A DNA stretch of 64,000 nt from Ruminococcus sp. (GCA_017464765.1 JAFTYK010000005.1:30947-94946); one strand, 5' to 3'; shown: positions 54,458 through 63,468, counted from the first letter of the stretch. Notes: generated from the letters alone by a model not told the origin. Numbers and translations are program-made.

Positions 54458-55990
54458 ATGGAATATAATTTTTTGAAACATTCGGTAGGATATGCGAATC
54501 GATTTCTGGATACGGTGAACGAACAGATAGTTGATGTAGATATAACCCTGCCTGATTATTGCCCTGATATCGAGAAAATCTTGAAATGTACGTTGATACC
54601 TAAAATCTACACCCGTTCTATTTCAGGCGGACAACTTACTGTTGATGGCGTTTCGGTGGTGAGAATTCTCTATTGTGATAGTATAAAACATAACGTGAGA
54701 ACTTTTTCGCAAACGGTACCTTTTACTGCTACTTTTAATCTCAAATCTACTCCTGAACAGTATGTGATTCTGTGTGATACAAAATGTGAGTATATAAACT
54801 GTCGTGCGTTAAGTCCGCGAAAACTTGTCATTCACGGAGCGTTTTCGCTGTCAGCTAAAGTTGTATCAAAGGAACAGAACAGTTTTTACAGTTTTGATGA
54901 AAATTGTGACTTGATGGCAAAAGAAAAAGAAATGAAGGTTTCTGATTTGTGTGTACTGTGTCAGGAACAATTCTCTTTCACTGAGGATATAACCGTCAGC
55001 AACAAGCCTTCTGTTGAATCACTATTATCTTATGATGTGAGTGTTAATATCACAGATCTTAAGAGTATTCATAACAAGATTATGTTAAATGCCGAACTTG
55101 TACTCAATGCGATGTATATTTATGATCTTGATAACGGAAATATCGAGCATTTTTCTTATGTATTCCCGATAAGCCGTGTGATTGATTGCGAAAATGTTAC
55201 AGACGAAACTACTAATGTTCCACTGCTTGAAGTGATGAGTAGTGATTTACATATTAGAAATGACCAGATGAATGACGGTTCGCTACTAAATTTAGATGTG
55301 AAATTGTGTTTTTCAGAACTTGGCTTTATGGAGAAGAGCATAAACGTAATCGAAGATGTTTATTCTACGACCTATATGGTCGAAAAAGAGATGGGGTCTC
55401 TAAACGTTGAGTGTGAGCATTCGTTTGAAAGCTTTACTCATATACTGAAAACAGCTCTGAAACTTGAGAGTGTTGATATAGGAAAAGTTATAGATATCCA
55501 CTGTGATTCACTTGCTTTGTCACCAGTGATAAGTGATGGTAATCTTAATTTGTGTGGAAAGCTATCTTTATGTATGCTTTTAGAAGATAAAGATGGCAAT
55601 GTTTCTTACATTGAGCGAATTGTTGAGGTTGATTTTAAACCACAGCATACGAGAAGTTTTGATAGAGTTGAACTCAAAGAGGTGAAAGTTAACAGTCTGA
55701 GTTTCAGGCTTTCGAGTGATTGCACTGTCGATGTGAGAATGGAAATTAAGGTTTCACTACTGTTTTGTGATGTATTAAGCATTAATTCAGTGGTTAGTGT
55801 GAATGCTTTGGAGGATAAACCGATACAAAAAGATGACTGTTCGCTAATCCTGTACTTTGCTGATAAAGGGGAGGATGTGTGGGATATCTCTAAAACATAC
55901 TGCACTAAGCAAAATCTGTTGATGAGTGAGAATTCGCTCGAAGATACTGTTTTATCAGCTAGTCAGATGCTTCTAATTCCAACCGAGTGA
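54458..55990 (+). CDS. DUF3794 and LysM protein, SipL-like spore coat morphogenetic factor
   Basis: The 510-residue protein has a DUF3794/SPOCS-type N-terminus (VDITLPDYCPDIEKIL near 28-43), at least two further repeats of that beta-rich module, and a C-terminal LysM-like segment (DVWDISKTYCTKQNLLMSE near 468). This matches SipL of Clostridioides difficile, whose LysM domain binds SpoIVA to build the spore coat base. spoIVA lies 1.1 kb downstream, strengthening the link. RBS AAAGGAGA precedes the ATG at 54458. Assignment is by architecture and context. Confidence 0.78.
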   Translation: MEYNFLKHSVGYANRFLDTVNEQIVDVDITLPDYCPDIEKILKCTLIPKIYTRSISGGQLTVDGVSVVRILYCDSIKHNVRTFSQTVPFTATFNLKSTPEQYVILCDTKCEYINCRALSPRKLVIHGAFSLSAKVVSKEQNSFYSFDENCDLMAKEKEMKVSDLCVLCQEQFSFTEDITVSNKPSVESLLSYDVSVNITDLKSIHNKIMLNAELVLNAMYIYDLDNGNIEHFSYVFPISRVIDCENVTDETTNVPLLEVMSSDLHIRNDQMNDGSLLNLDVKLCFSELGFMEKSINVIEDVYSTTYMVEKEMGSLNVECEHSFESFTHILKTALKLESVDIGKVIDIHCDSLALSPVISDGNLNLCGKLSLCMLLEDKDGNVSYIERIVEVDFKPQHTRSFDRVELKEVKVNSLSFRLSSDCTVDVRMEIKVSLLFCDVLSINSVVSVNALEDKPIQKDDCSLILYFADKGEDVWDISKTYCTKQNLLMSENSLEDTVLSASQMLLIPTE

Positions 55991-55991
55991 T

Positions 55992-56034
55992 AAAAAAACG
56001 GCGATGTATTTTATTGGCATCGCCGTTTTTTTGT
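55992..56034 (+). terminator. Intrinsic terminator after the SipL-like gene
   Basis: ACGGCGATG pairs with CATCGCCGT, flanked by an A-run and TTTTTTT. Confidence 0.9.
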
Positions 56035-56062
56035 TTGTTATGACAAATGTGATTGAATTTTC

Positions 56063-56091
56063 TTGACGTATAAAAAGAATGGTGCTATCAT
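56063..56091 (+). promoter_or_regulatory. SigA-type promoter for the pyridoxamine kinase gene
   Basis: TTGACG (56063-56068) and TATCAT (56086-56091) have a 17-base spacer. Confidence 0.65.
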
Positions 56092-56140
56092 TCGAAAATA
56101 GACATTTTGTACGCTAGGGTACGAAAAGGAGTTGTTTATT

Positions 56141-56974
56141 ATGGCATACAAAAGAATTTTAACTATTCAGGATATTTCGTGTTTGGGTCAGTGTTCGCTG
56201 ACTGTAGCTTTGCCTATTATTTCGGCTTGTTCACACGAAACCTGTATTTTACCTTCAGCAGTGCTTTCTACACACACAGGTGGATTTTCGGGATATACTG
56301 TAAATGATTTGTCTGAGGATTTTCCTGCGATTAAGAACCACTGGCTGAAAGAGGGTATTTCTTTTGATGCTATTTATACAGGATATCTAGGCTCAACAAA
56401 GCAGATTGAATATGTCAGCGATATTTTTGATAGCTTAAAGCGTGATGACGCTAAAATCATTGTTGACCCTGCTATGGCGGATAACGGAAAGCTTTACTGG
56501 GGATTTGATGATGAATATGTAAAGGGTATGCGTTTCCTTTGCTCAAAGGCTGACATTATCTTGCCTAATATTACAGAAGCGTGCTTCTTAACAGGTACCG
56601 AATATAAAGAAACCTACGATAACGCTTATGTAGATGAACTTATCAGTAAGCTTAAAGAGATTTGCAACGGCACAATTATCATCACTGGCGTAAGCTATAA
56701 CAGCGATGAAATCAATGTTGTTATCGCCGATAGCGATACAAAGAAAGTTTATGTTCATAAAAAGATCAGCAAGAGTTTCCACGGTACAGGCGATATCTTC
56801 TCGTCGGCTTTTGTAGGTGCTTATATGCAGGATAAATCTATGTTTGATGCTGTGAAAATTGCGTCGAACTACACTGTTGAGTGTATTGAAAACACAATTG
56901 ACGATGAGTCCCACTGGTATGGCACAAAGTTTGAAACAGCCATTCCGTCTCTTGTGCGTATGCTTGAATTATAA
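56141..56974 (+). CDS. Pyridoxamine/pyridoxal kinase
   Basis: This PfkB-superfamily kinase salvages vitamin B6. The 277-residue protein has ILTIQDISCLGQCS near the N-terminus, LPSAVLSTHTGGF as the substrate loop and the catalytic FHGTGDIFSSAF (about residues 210-221). These match the PdxK/PdxY group of Firmicutes. The ATG at 56141 follows AAAAGGAG; an upstream TTG at 56132 is rejected. It is monocistronic, between two spore coat genes. Confidence 0.87.
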   Translation: MAYKRILTIQDISCLGQCSLTVALPIISACSHETCILPSAVLSTHTGGFSGYTVNDLSEDFPAIKNHWLKEGISFDAIYTGYLGSTKQIEYVSDIFDSLKRDDAKIIVDPAMADNGKLYWGFDDEYVKGMRFLCSKADIILPNITEACFLTGTEYKETYDNAYVDELISKLKEICNGTIIITGVSYNSDEINVVIADSDTKKVYVHKKISKSFHGTGDIFSSAFVGAYMQDKSMFDAVKIASNYTVECIENTIDDESHWYGTKFETAIPSLVRMLEL

Positions 56975-56989
56975 TTCGATTTCAGAAAT

Positions 56990-57022
56990 AAACCGCTCGT
57001 ATATCGGGCGGTTTTCTTTTTT
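56990..57022 (+). terminator. Intrinsic terminator after the pyridoxamine kinase gene
   Basis: AACCGC-t-CG pairs with CG-g-GCGGTT around TATAT and is followed by TTCTTTTTT. Confidence 0.85.
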
Positions 57023-57023
57023 G

Positions 57024-57053
57024 GTCATATTACGGCTATTGTCCTCATAGACT
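57024..57053 (+). promoter_or_regulatory. Candidate SigE promoter for spoIVA
   Basis: GTCATATT (57024-57031) and CATAGACT (57046-57053) are separated by 14 bases, close to the mother-cell SigE consensus. spoIVA is a SigE gene in Bacillus and Clostridioides. Confidence 0.6.
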
Positions 57054-57082
57054 ATAGTATCAATAGTGTATCGGAGGAAATT

Positions 57083-58561
57083 ATGGAAGAAAGAAGCATA
57101 TACAAAGATATCAGCAGTCGCACCAGTGGTGACATATACATAGGGGTAGTCGGACCTGTTCGCACGGGTAAATCAACTTTTATAAAGAGATTTATGGATA
57201 CTATAGTGCTTCCTAATATTGAAGACGAAAATCTCAGAAGAAGAACAACCGATGAACTGCCACAGTCGTCGGGTGGCAGAACGATTATGACTACTGAGCC
57301 GAAATTTATACCTGAAGAGGCTGTGCAGATTAATGTTGATAACACAGCTACGCTCAAAGTGAGAATGATTGACTGCGTCGGATATGTGGTGGATTCCGCC
57401 ATGGGATATATGGAAGAGGATACTCCTCGAATGGTGAAAACACCTTGGTCAAAGGACGAGATACCTTTTGATGAAGCGGCGGAAATCGGTACAAAGAAAG
57501 TAATAGATGAGCATAGCACAATAGGTCTTCTGATTACTACAGACGGAACAATTGGGGAGATTGAGCGTGAAGATTATGTTGAAGCTGAACAGCGTGTTGT
57601 TTCAGAACTGAAAGCGATTGATAAGCCGTTTATAATTTTGCTCAACACCCTTAATCCTGACTCTCTCGAAGCTGGAGAACTTGCGTCATCGCTTAGTCGA
57701 AAGTACCAAGTGCCTGTTTTGCCTGTAAATTGTATTGAACTTGGCGAAAACCGAATAAAAGCAATATTAGCTCAGGTGTTGTTCGAGTTTCCTATAAGAG
57801 AAATCAAGATTAGTATCCCTAAGTGGCTTGTGACTCTTCCAAAAGAGCATTGGCTTAAGTCACAGGTATTTGAATCTATCAGAACGAATTTGGGTTCAAT
57901 GCAGAAAATCAGAGAAATCCAAGATGTTCTCGATAAGGTGAATAATTGTGAATATATTGAACGAGCAAGACTTACGACTCTTGATTTGGGAAAGGGTAGT
58001 GCAGGAGTTGATATTGAGCTAAAAGGCGATTTGTTCTTTAAAATTCTTTCTGAGAAAACCGGAATAGAAATAAATGATGAAAAATCACTGCTTGATTGTA
58101 TTTTTGAGTTATCACAAAAAAAGACCCAGTATGACAGAATCGCTCAGGCGTATGATCAGGTTAAAGAAACTGGCTACGGAATAGTTATGCCGACTATTGA
58201 TGAGCTAAGTTTGGAAGAGCCTCAGATTATCAAGCAAAACGGAAAATACGGAGTGAAACTCAAAGCGAGTGCGCCTAGTATTCACATGATGAAAATCAGC
58301 ACAACAGCCGAGGTTACACCGATTGTAGGCAGTGAGCAACAGAGCGAAGAGCTTGTTACATACCTTTTGAAGGAGTTCGAAGAAAGCCCTCAGAAAATCT
58401 GGGAGAGTAATATTTTCGGAAAGTCAGTCAATGAGCTTGTTAACGAAGGACTTAACAATAAGCTTTATCGTATGCCACCACAAGCAAGAGCGAAAGTAGG
58501 AGAGACCATCGAGAAAATCATTAACGATGGTTGCAACGGGCTTATATGTATCATTCTGTAA
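57083..58561 (+). CDS. spoIVA: Stage IV sporulation protein A
   Basis: SpoIVA is an ATPase that polymerises on the outer forespore membrane and forms the base layer of the spore coat. The 492-residue protein has the Walker A motif GPVRTGKST (residues 24-32) and the DCVGYVVD region typical of the family, a middle domain and the C-terminal localisation domain. RBS GGAGG precedes the ATG. The length matches Bacillus SpoIVA (492). It lies close to the probable SipL-like partner gene, and a SigE-like promoter precedes it. Confidence 0.97.
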   Translation: MEERSIYKDISSRTSGDIYIGVVGPVRTGKSTFIKRFMDTIVLPNIEDENLRRRTTDELPQSSGGRTIMTTEPKFIPEEAVQINVDNTATLKVRMIDCVGYVVDSAMGYMEEDTPRMVKTPWSKDEIPFDEAAEIGTKKVIDEHSTIGLLITTDGTIGEIEREDYVEAEQRVVSELKAIDKPFIILLNTLNPDSLEAGELASSLSRKYQVPVLPVNCIELGENRIKAILAQVLFEFPIREIKISIPKWLVTLPKEHWLKSQVFESIRTNLGSMQKIREIQDVLDKVNNCEYIERARLTTLDLGKGSAGVDIELKGDLFFKILSEKTGIEINDEKSLLDCIFELSQKKTQYDRIAQAYDQVKETGYGIVMPTIDELSLEEPQIIKQNGKYGVKLKASAPSIHMMKISTTAEVTPIVGSEQQSEELVTYLLKEFEESPQKIWESNIFGKSVNELVNEGLNNKLYRMPPQARAKVGETIEKIINDGCNGLICIIL

Positions 58562-58642
58562 GTTTAAATTACTAAACGAATTGTTAATAAACTAACAAAA
58601 TTGTCGAAATAAACTAAATATTTTTTTGCCCCCATATTTTTG

Positions 58643-58671
58643 TTGAAATTGTAAGTGTTTTGGTATATACT
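58643..58671 (+). promoter_or_regulatory. SigA-type promoter for oadG-oadB
   Basis: TTGAAA (58643-58648) and TATACT (58666-58671) have a 17-base spacer. The preceding 80 bases are AT-rich without a clear spoIVA terminator. Confidence 0.75.
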
Positions 58672-58707
58672 ATACAATGACGAAATTTGAAATATGGGGG
58701 TTATTTT

Positions 58708-59091
58708 ATGAGCGAATATTTTGCAAGTCTTGATATGATGACTGCTTGGACTGTACTTATTACAGGCGTTGTTGTAGTATTTGCAGTTTTGCTTTTACTT
58801 ATTTTCATCATCAAGATTTACAGTACTATCGTTTATAATATTCAGAACAAACCTAAAAAGACTAAGAAGAACAATGACGACGACGATACACCTAAGGGTA
58901 CAGGTGTAGGTGGTGGTTCTGCTTCTGCTAAGACTTCTGGTGGTGTGAGTCCTGAAGTACTTGCTTGTATTGCTGCTGCTGTCGAGTTTATGTATGGTGC
59001 AGGTAACGTCAGAATCAAAAATATCAAAAAAGCTCCTGCACGTCGTGCTTGGGGTAACGCTGGTGTTTTAGCTAACACCAGACCATTTTAA
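58708..59091 (+). CDS. Sodium pump decarboxylase gamma subunit (OadG-like)
   Basis: The 127-residue protein (ATG at 58708 after GGGGG) has one N-terminal span (about 11-35), a lysine/aspartate-rich linker, and a C-terminal segment (SPEVLACIAAAV, then an RRAWGNAG-type end) typical of OadG subunits that assemble the decarboxylase complex. The subunit anchors the carboxyltransferase to the beta subunit. The beta gene follows after 18 bases. Confidence 0.82.
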   Translation: MSEYFASLDMMTAWTVLITGVVVVFAVLLLLIFIIKIYSTIVYNIQNKPKKTKKNNDDDDTPKGTGVGGGSASAKTSGGVSPEVLACIAAAVEFMYGAGNVRIKNIKKAPARRAWGNAGVLANTRPF

Positions 59092-59109
59092 GGTAGGAGG
59101 ACGTAAAGA

Positions 59110-60345
59110 ATGGCAATTATCAACGGATTTTTAGATTCTCTTGTCGGTCTTTATCAGGATTCCGGCCTTGTTGATTTAGGTTGGCAGAACTACGTAATGA
59201 TCGGTATTTCTTTTGTACTTTTGTATCTTGCTATCAAAAAGCAGTACGAGCCTTTGCTTTTATTACCAATCGCTTTTGGTATGTTGCTCGTAAACCTTTA
59301 TCCTGATATTATGGCAGCACCATCAACTGATATGGTGCCACTTGCCGAGTATCTTACTACACACGAAACAGTTGACTATGCTGTAACTACCATGAACGGT
59401 GAGCAGTATGTTAACGTTCCTACTTATGGCGGTCTTCTGTACTACCTCTATCAGGGTGTTAAGCTCGGTATCTATCCACCGCTTATCTTCCTTGGTATCG
59501 GTTGTATGACTGACTTCGGTCCGCTTATCGCTAACCCTAAGAGCTTTATCTTAGGTGCTGCTGCACAGATTGGTATCTTTATCACATTTATCGGTGCCAT
59601 CTTACTCGGATTCGCTCCAAACGAAGCTGGTGCTATCGGTATCATCGGTGGTGCTGACGGCCCTACAGCTATTTACGTTACAAGTAAGCTTGCTCCTGAG
59701 CTTTTAGGCTCTATCGCTATTGCGGCTTACTCGTATATGGCACTTGTTCCTATCATTCAGCCACCTATTATGAAGGCGCTCACAACAAAGAAAGAACGTT
59801 CGGTAGTTATGGAACAGCTCAGACCTGTTTCAAAGCTCGAGAAAATTATGTTCCCAATCGTAGTTGTTATCGTTTGTGCTATCTTACTCCCAAGTTCAGC
59901 TCCGCTAATCGGTATGCTTATGCTTGGTAATCTCTTCAAGGAATCAGGCGTTGTTGAGCGTCTTTCAAAGACTGCTCAGAACGAGCTTATGAATATCATC
60001 ACAATTTTCCTCGGCGTTACTGTTGGTGCTACTGCCACAGGTACACGTTTCTTACAGTTGGAGACTCTTGGTATTATTCTCCTCGGTCTTGCTGCATTCT
60101 GTGTTGGTACAGCTTGCGGTACACTCTTCGGTAAGCTTATGTATATCTTCACAGGCGGTAAGGTTAACCCACTCATCGGTTCAGCTGGTGTGTCAGCTGT
60201 TCCTATGGCGGCTCGAGTATCTAATAAGGTTGGTCAGGAAGAAAATCCTGGTAACTTCCTTCTTATGCACGCAATGGGTCCAAACGTTGCCGGTGTTATC
60301 GGTTCAGCTGTAGCTGCCGGTGTACTCCTCAGCATTTGCGGTTAA
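59110..60345 (+). CDS. oadB: Sodium ion-translocating decarboxylase beta subunit
   Basis: OadB decarboxylates carboxybiotin and pumps sodium ions out. The 411-residue polytopic protein has the conserved GGADGPT motif with the key aspartate at residue 183, followed by MALVPIIQPPIMKALTT. Length and spans are normal. RBS AGGAGG precedes the ATG. Members work with oxaloacetate, methylmalonyl-CoA or glutaconyl-CoA decarboxylases; the substrate cannot be told because no alpha subunit or biotin carrier gene is in the operon. A terminator follows. Confidence 0.93.
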   Translation: MAIINGFLDSLVGLYQDSGLVDLGWQNYVMIGISFVLLYLAIKKQYEPLLLLPIAFGMLLVNLYPDIMAAPSTDMVPLAEYLTTHETVDYAVTTMNGEQYVNVPTYGGLLYYLYQGVKLGIYPPLIFLGIGCMTDFGPLIANPKSFILGAAAQIGIFITFIGAILLGFAPNEAGAIGIIGGADGPTAIYVTSKLAPELLGSIAIAAYSYMALVPIIQPPIMKALTTKKERSVVMEQLRPVSKLEKIMFPIVVVIVCAILLPSSAPLIGMLMLGNLFKESGVVERLSKTAQNELMNIITIFLGVTVGATATGTRFLQLETLGIILLGLAAFCVGTACGTLFGKLMYIFTGGKVNPLIGSAGVSAVPMAARVSNKVGQEENPGNFLLMHAMGPNVAGVIGSAVAAGVLLSICG

Positions 60346-60363
60346 TTAATATATTTAGTTTTT

Positions 60364-60399
60364 AGGGTGAGAGATTAATTTCTTTCACCCTTTATTTTT
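60364..60399 (+). terminator. Probable terminator after oadB
   Basis: AGGGTGA-g-AGA can pair with TCT-TTCACCCT, followed by TTATTTTTC. Confidence 0.75.
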
Positions 60400-60486
60400 C
60401 TTTAACATAATTCTAATACAGAATAATTAATGAACACTTATGATATATTATATTATTTGTAAGATTATGTAGTGTAGGGGGTTAAT

Positions 60487-61179
60487 ATGTCCAGACAGCT
60501 AACAATTAACGATATATTGAAAATGTTTCTGGCACATATCAAGCTGATTATCATAATGGCTTTGGCAGGAACGTTGCTTTCATTTATTTATGTAAGTTAC
60601 TTTGTAACACCTGTTTACAGCACAACAGCTTTGATTCTTGTACAGAATACGTCAGGTTTTACTACAGGCGGAGCAACTGCTGATGGTGATTCTGAACAAA
60701 AGGTAAATACTAATGATATCACACAGTCAGTTATGCTTGCGAACACATGTACAGAACTTTTTATGCGTGACCCTGAGATGAAGAGTATTATCGCGGGTAA
60801 TTCTGTTACTATCTCTGCAATTGAAGATACATACTTCCTTGAAATCAGAGCTTCCTCTTCTGATCCGCTTGAAGCGGCTAACGTAGCTAATCAGGTCGCT
60901 AAAGCAGCTCCTGATGTTTTTGCGAAGTATTTCGAAGATGCAGGTAAAGTTGATACTGTTGACGATGCGGCTATTCCGTCAGCTCCGTCATCACCTAATG
61001 TTAAACAGTACGTAATGATTGGATTTTTAGGCGGTCTTGTTTTAGCACTCGGTATTTCATTCCTCATTGAGATTATAGATACTACTGTTAAACCAGGCGA
61101 TGATCTCTACGAAATTTACAACATTCCGGTTTTTGCTGAGATCATTGACTTTGAAGTGGAAGGCGGTGCAAAGAAATGA
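60487..61179 (+). CDS. Wzz/CpsC-like polysaccharide co-polymerase
   Basis: The 230-residue protein has two membrane spans (about 18-38 and 174-196) flanking an outside region, with a Wzz-type N-terminus and the proline-rich APSSPNVKQ before the second span. In Gram-positives this subunit activates the tyrosine kinase encoded next, controlling capsule or exopolysaccharide chain length. RBS AGGGGG lies before the ATG. It overlaps the kinase gene by four bases. Confidence 0.88.
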   Translation: MSRQLTINDILKMFLAHIKLIIIMALAGTLLSFIYVSYFVTPVYSTTALILVQNTSGFTTGGATADGDSEQKVNTNDITQSVMLANTCTELFMRDPEMKSIIAGNSVTISAIEDTYFLEIRASSSDPLEAANVANQVAKAAPDVFAKYFEDAGKVDTVDDAAIPSAPSSPNVKQYVMIGFLGGLVLALGISFLIEIIDTTVKPGDDLYEIYNIPVFAEIIDFEVEGGAKK

Positions 61180-61895
61180 AATTGATTTCTAAGAAAAAGC
61201 GTCGCGGTACGTCCGAAAAGACCAGAAATATCATCAACAATGATAGCAAATTCGCTATAGTTGAAGGTTATAAATCTGCACGTACAAGCTTAGTGTTCTC
61301 GCTGGTTGCTGAGAATAACCCTTGTGTTGCGGTAACGTCATGGTCTAAAGGTGAAGGTAAAAGTACAGCTACTGTCAATCTTGCTATTTCTTTTGCGAAA
61401 ATGGGTAAGAGGGTTCTTCTCATCGATACTGACCTTAGACGTCCTAATGTACACAATCTTTTGAAGCTTAAGAATACAATCGGTTTGTCAGAAGTTGTTG
61501 GTCAGTTTGCTGATTTTGAAGATGTGGTTAATCGTGATGTTGTTCCTTGCCTTGATGTGCTTACTTCGGGTGCGGTTCCGCCAAACCCATCAGAGCTTAT
61601 CGGTTCTACTTCTTTTGCTTCTTTTATGAATATGGCAAAGAATCAGTATGACTATATTATTCTTGACACTCCACCGGTTGGCGTAGTAACAGATACTTTG
61701 CTTTTGAAAGAGCATATCGCTGGCTATGTTCTTATTGTTAGAGAAAAAGCTACAACCCACGGTGATATCGAAAAAGCTGTCCAAGCTTTTGAGCTTGCAA
61801 AAACCAAAGTTCTTGGTTTTCTCAAGGTTGGTTGCTCTCTTTCTGAACGTAGTAAATATAAAGGCAAAAACTACGGCTATTATAATTATTACTGA
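61176..61895 (+). CDS. CpsD/CapB-type bacterial tyrosine kinase
   Basis: The 239-residue BY-kinase has Walker A SKGEGKST (Lys62), Walker A' LLIDTDLRRP (about 85-94) and Walker B YIILDTPPV (about 159). The C-terminus ends with a tyrosine cluster (YKGKNYGYYNYY), the autophosphorylation site. Partnered with the Wzz-like protein, it regulates polysaccharide export. No phosphatase, glycosyltransferase or flippase gene accompanies the pair here, so the glycan locus must lie elsewhere. Confidence 0.9.
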   Translation: MKLISKKKRRGTSEKTRNIINNDSKFAIVEGYKSARTSLVFSLVAENNPCVAVTSWSKGEGKSTATVNLAISFAKMGKRVLLIDTDLRRPNVHNLLKLKNTIGLSEVVGQFADFEDVVNRDVVPCLDVLTSGAVPPNPSELIGSTSFASFMNMAKNQYDYIILDTPPVGVVTDTLLLKEHIAGYVLIVREKATTHGDIEKAVQAFELAKTKVLGFLKVGCSLSERSKYKGKNYGYYNYY

Positions 61896-61904
61896 TAAAA
61901 TTCT

Positions 61905-61934
61905 TGAGGCTCGGTGTCCGAGCCTCTTTTTTGT
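61905..61934 (+). terminator. Intrinsic terminator after the BY-kinase gene
   Basis: GAGGCTCGG pairs with CCGAGCCTC around TGT and is followed by TTTTTTG. Confidence 0.9.
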
Positions 61935-61999
61935 ATATTTTTCACTAAAAAGTGCATAATATATGATGAATATCTTTTTGCAAGATTTCGAAAATGGTA

Positions 62000-62028
62000 T
62001 TGCAAAAATTTCTTTTTAAGGTTATTAT
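62000..62028 (+). promoter_or_regulatory. Possible promoter for the aminotransferase gene
   Basis: TTGCAA (62000-62005) and TATTAT (62023-62028) have a 17-base spacer. Two more TTGCAA words lie at 61978 and 62051. Confidence 0.45.
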
Positions 62029-62079
62029 ATTACTTAGCAATTTGATAATTTTGCAATTTTTGATAAAAGTTGGTGCAAA

Positions 62080-63357
62080 ATGTTATACGAAGAAATGAAC
62101 AAAAGCGAGCTTTTAGCTCAGTATGAGGATTTGAAAAAACAGTACAATGATATAAAGGAGCTTAAGCTGTCACTCAATATGTCCCGAGGAGTACCTTGTG
62201 CGGAACAGCTCGAGATTTCCCGCTCTATGCTTGATATCATTAACAGTGACGTTGAATGTGTTACAATTGATGGACAGGATTGCCGTAACTACGGTATTAT
62301 GGACGGTATCCCATCTTGTAAGAAGCTTATGGCTGATGTTATGGGCGTTACTCCTGATATGGTTATGGTTGGTGGTAACTCTAGCCTTAATATGATGTTT
62401 GATACTATCGCTTGTTTTATGACAGCGTCACCTAGTGAAGGTTGCGCTCCTTGGTTTGAAGTTAAAAACAGAAAATTCCTATGTCCTGTACCGGGATATG
62501 ACAGACATTTTGGTATAACGGAGTATTTTGGATTTGAAATGATTACTGTTCCGATGACTGAAAACGGTCCTGATATGGACGTCGTTGAAGAACTCATCAA
62601 AGACGAATCGGTTAAAGGTATCTGGTGTGTTCCTAAATATTCTAACCCACAGGGTATCACATATTCTGATGAAACAGTAAAGCGATTTGCCTCACTTAAG
62701 CCTGCTGCTAAAGACTTCAAGATTATGTGGGATAATGCCTATGTAATCCATGATTTAACCGATGAGGAAGTTCCTCTCTTAAACATTTTTGAGGAATGTA
62801 AAAAGACTGGGAACCTCGATTTACCTATTGAATTCTGTTCTACTTCGAAAATCACTTTCCCTGGTTCAGGTGTAGCTGCTATGGCGGCTTTTGATAATAA
62901 TATGAAGATTATCAAAAATAAGTACAAGTACCAGACCATTGGTTTTGATAAAATCAATATGCTCCGTCACGTCAGATTTTTCGGCGATTTAGACGGTATG
63001 AAAGCTCATATGAAAAAGCATAAGGATATCTTAAAACCAAGATTTGACCTTGTTGTAAATAAAATCAAGGAGAATCTCACACCATACGGTATAATCTCTT
63101 ATGAAGAACCAAAGGGTGGTTATTTTGTTAGCGTTGACGTGATGGAAGGTACAGCTAAAAAGGTTGTTGCTTTGTGCAAAGAGGCAGGAGTTATCTTAAC
63201 AGGAGCAGGTGCAACCTATCCTTATATGAATGACCCTAAGAATTCAAATATCCGTATCGCACCTACTGCTCCGTCGGTTGAAGACCTTTCAAAAGCTATG
63301 GATGTATTCTGTGTATGCGCAAAGCTTTCTGCAGTTGAGAAATTACTTGAGGTGTAA
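62080..63357 (+). CDS. Aspartate aminotransferase-like PLP enzyme (MocR-related, subclass Ib)
   Basis: The 425-residue fold type I aminotransferase has the SLNMSRGVPC start near residue 30, the Asn/Asp/Tyr PLP environment (WDNAYVIHDL near 217) and the PLP lysine in STSKITFPGSG (about 253). These are features of the Asp_aminotransf (MocR-like) Pfam group, whose tested members use aspartate and other dicarboxylic amino acids. The ATG at 62080 has only a weak RBS, and an ATG at 62095 is a possible alternative. It is a single gene, with an AT-rich 180-base upstream region. Confidence 0.87.
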   Translation: MLYEEMNKSELLAQYEDLKKQYNDIKELKLSLNMSRGVPCAEQLEISRSMLDIINSDVECVTIDGQDCRNYGIMDGIPSCKKLMADVMGVTPDMVMVGGNSSLNMMFDTIACFMTASPSEGCAPWFEVKNRKFLCPVPGYDRHFGITEYFGFEMITVPMTENGPDMDVVEELIKDESVKGIWCVPKYSNPQGITYSDETVKRFASLKPAAKDFKIMWDNAYVIHDLTDEEVPLLNIFEECKKTGNLDLPIEFCSTSKITFPGSGVAAMAAFDNNMKIIKNKYKYQTIGFDKINMLRHVRFFGDLDGMKAHMKKHKDILKPRFDLVVNKIKENLTPYGIISYEEPKGGYFVSVDVMEGTAKKVVALCKEAGVILTGAGATYPYMNDPKNSNIRIAPTAPSVEDLSKAMDVFCVCAKLSAVEKLLEV

Positions 63358-63439
63358 CCTAGAATAATTCTTATATCGAAAAATATATTTATTTTCGACA
63401 AAAATTTAATAATAATCACAAAGATTTCACAATGTTTTG

Positions 63440-63468
63440 TTGACTTTTCTGTGATAAAAAAGTATAAT
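63440..63468 (+). promoter_or_regulatory. SigA-type promoter for secD
   Basis: TTGACT (63440-63445) and TATAAT (63463-63468) have a 17-base spacer. The leader would be about 95 bases, in which I saw no clear structure. Confidence 0.8.
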
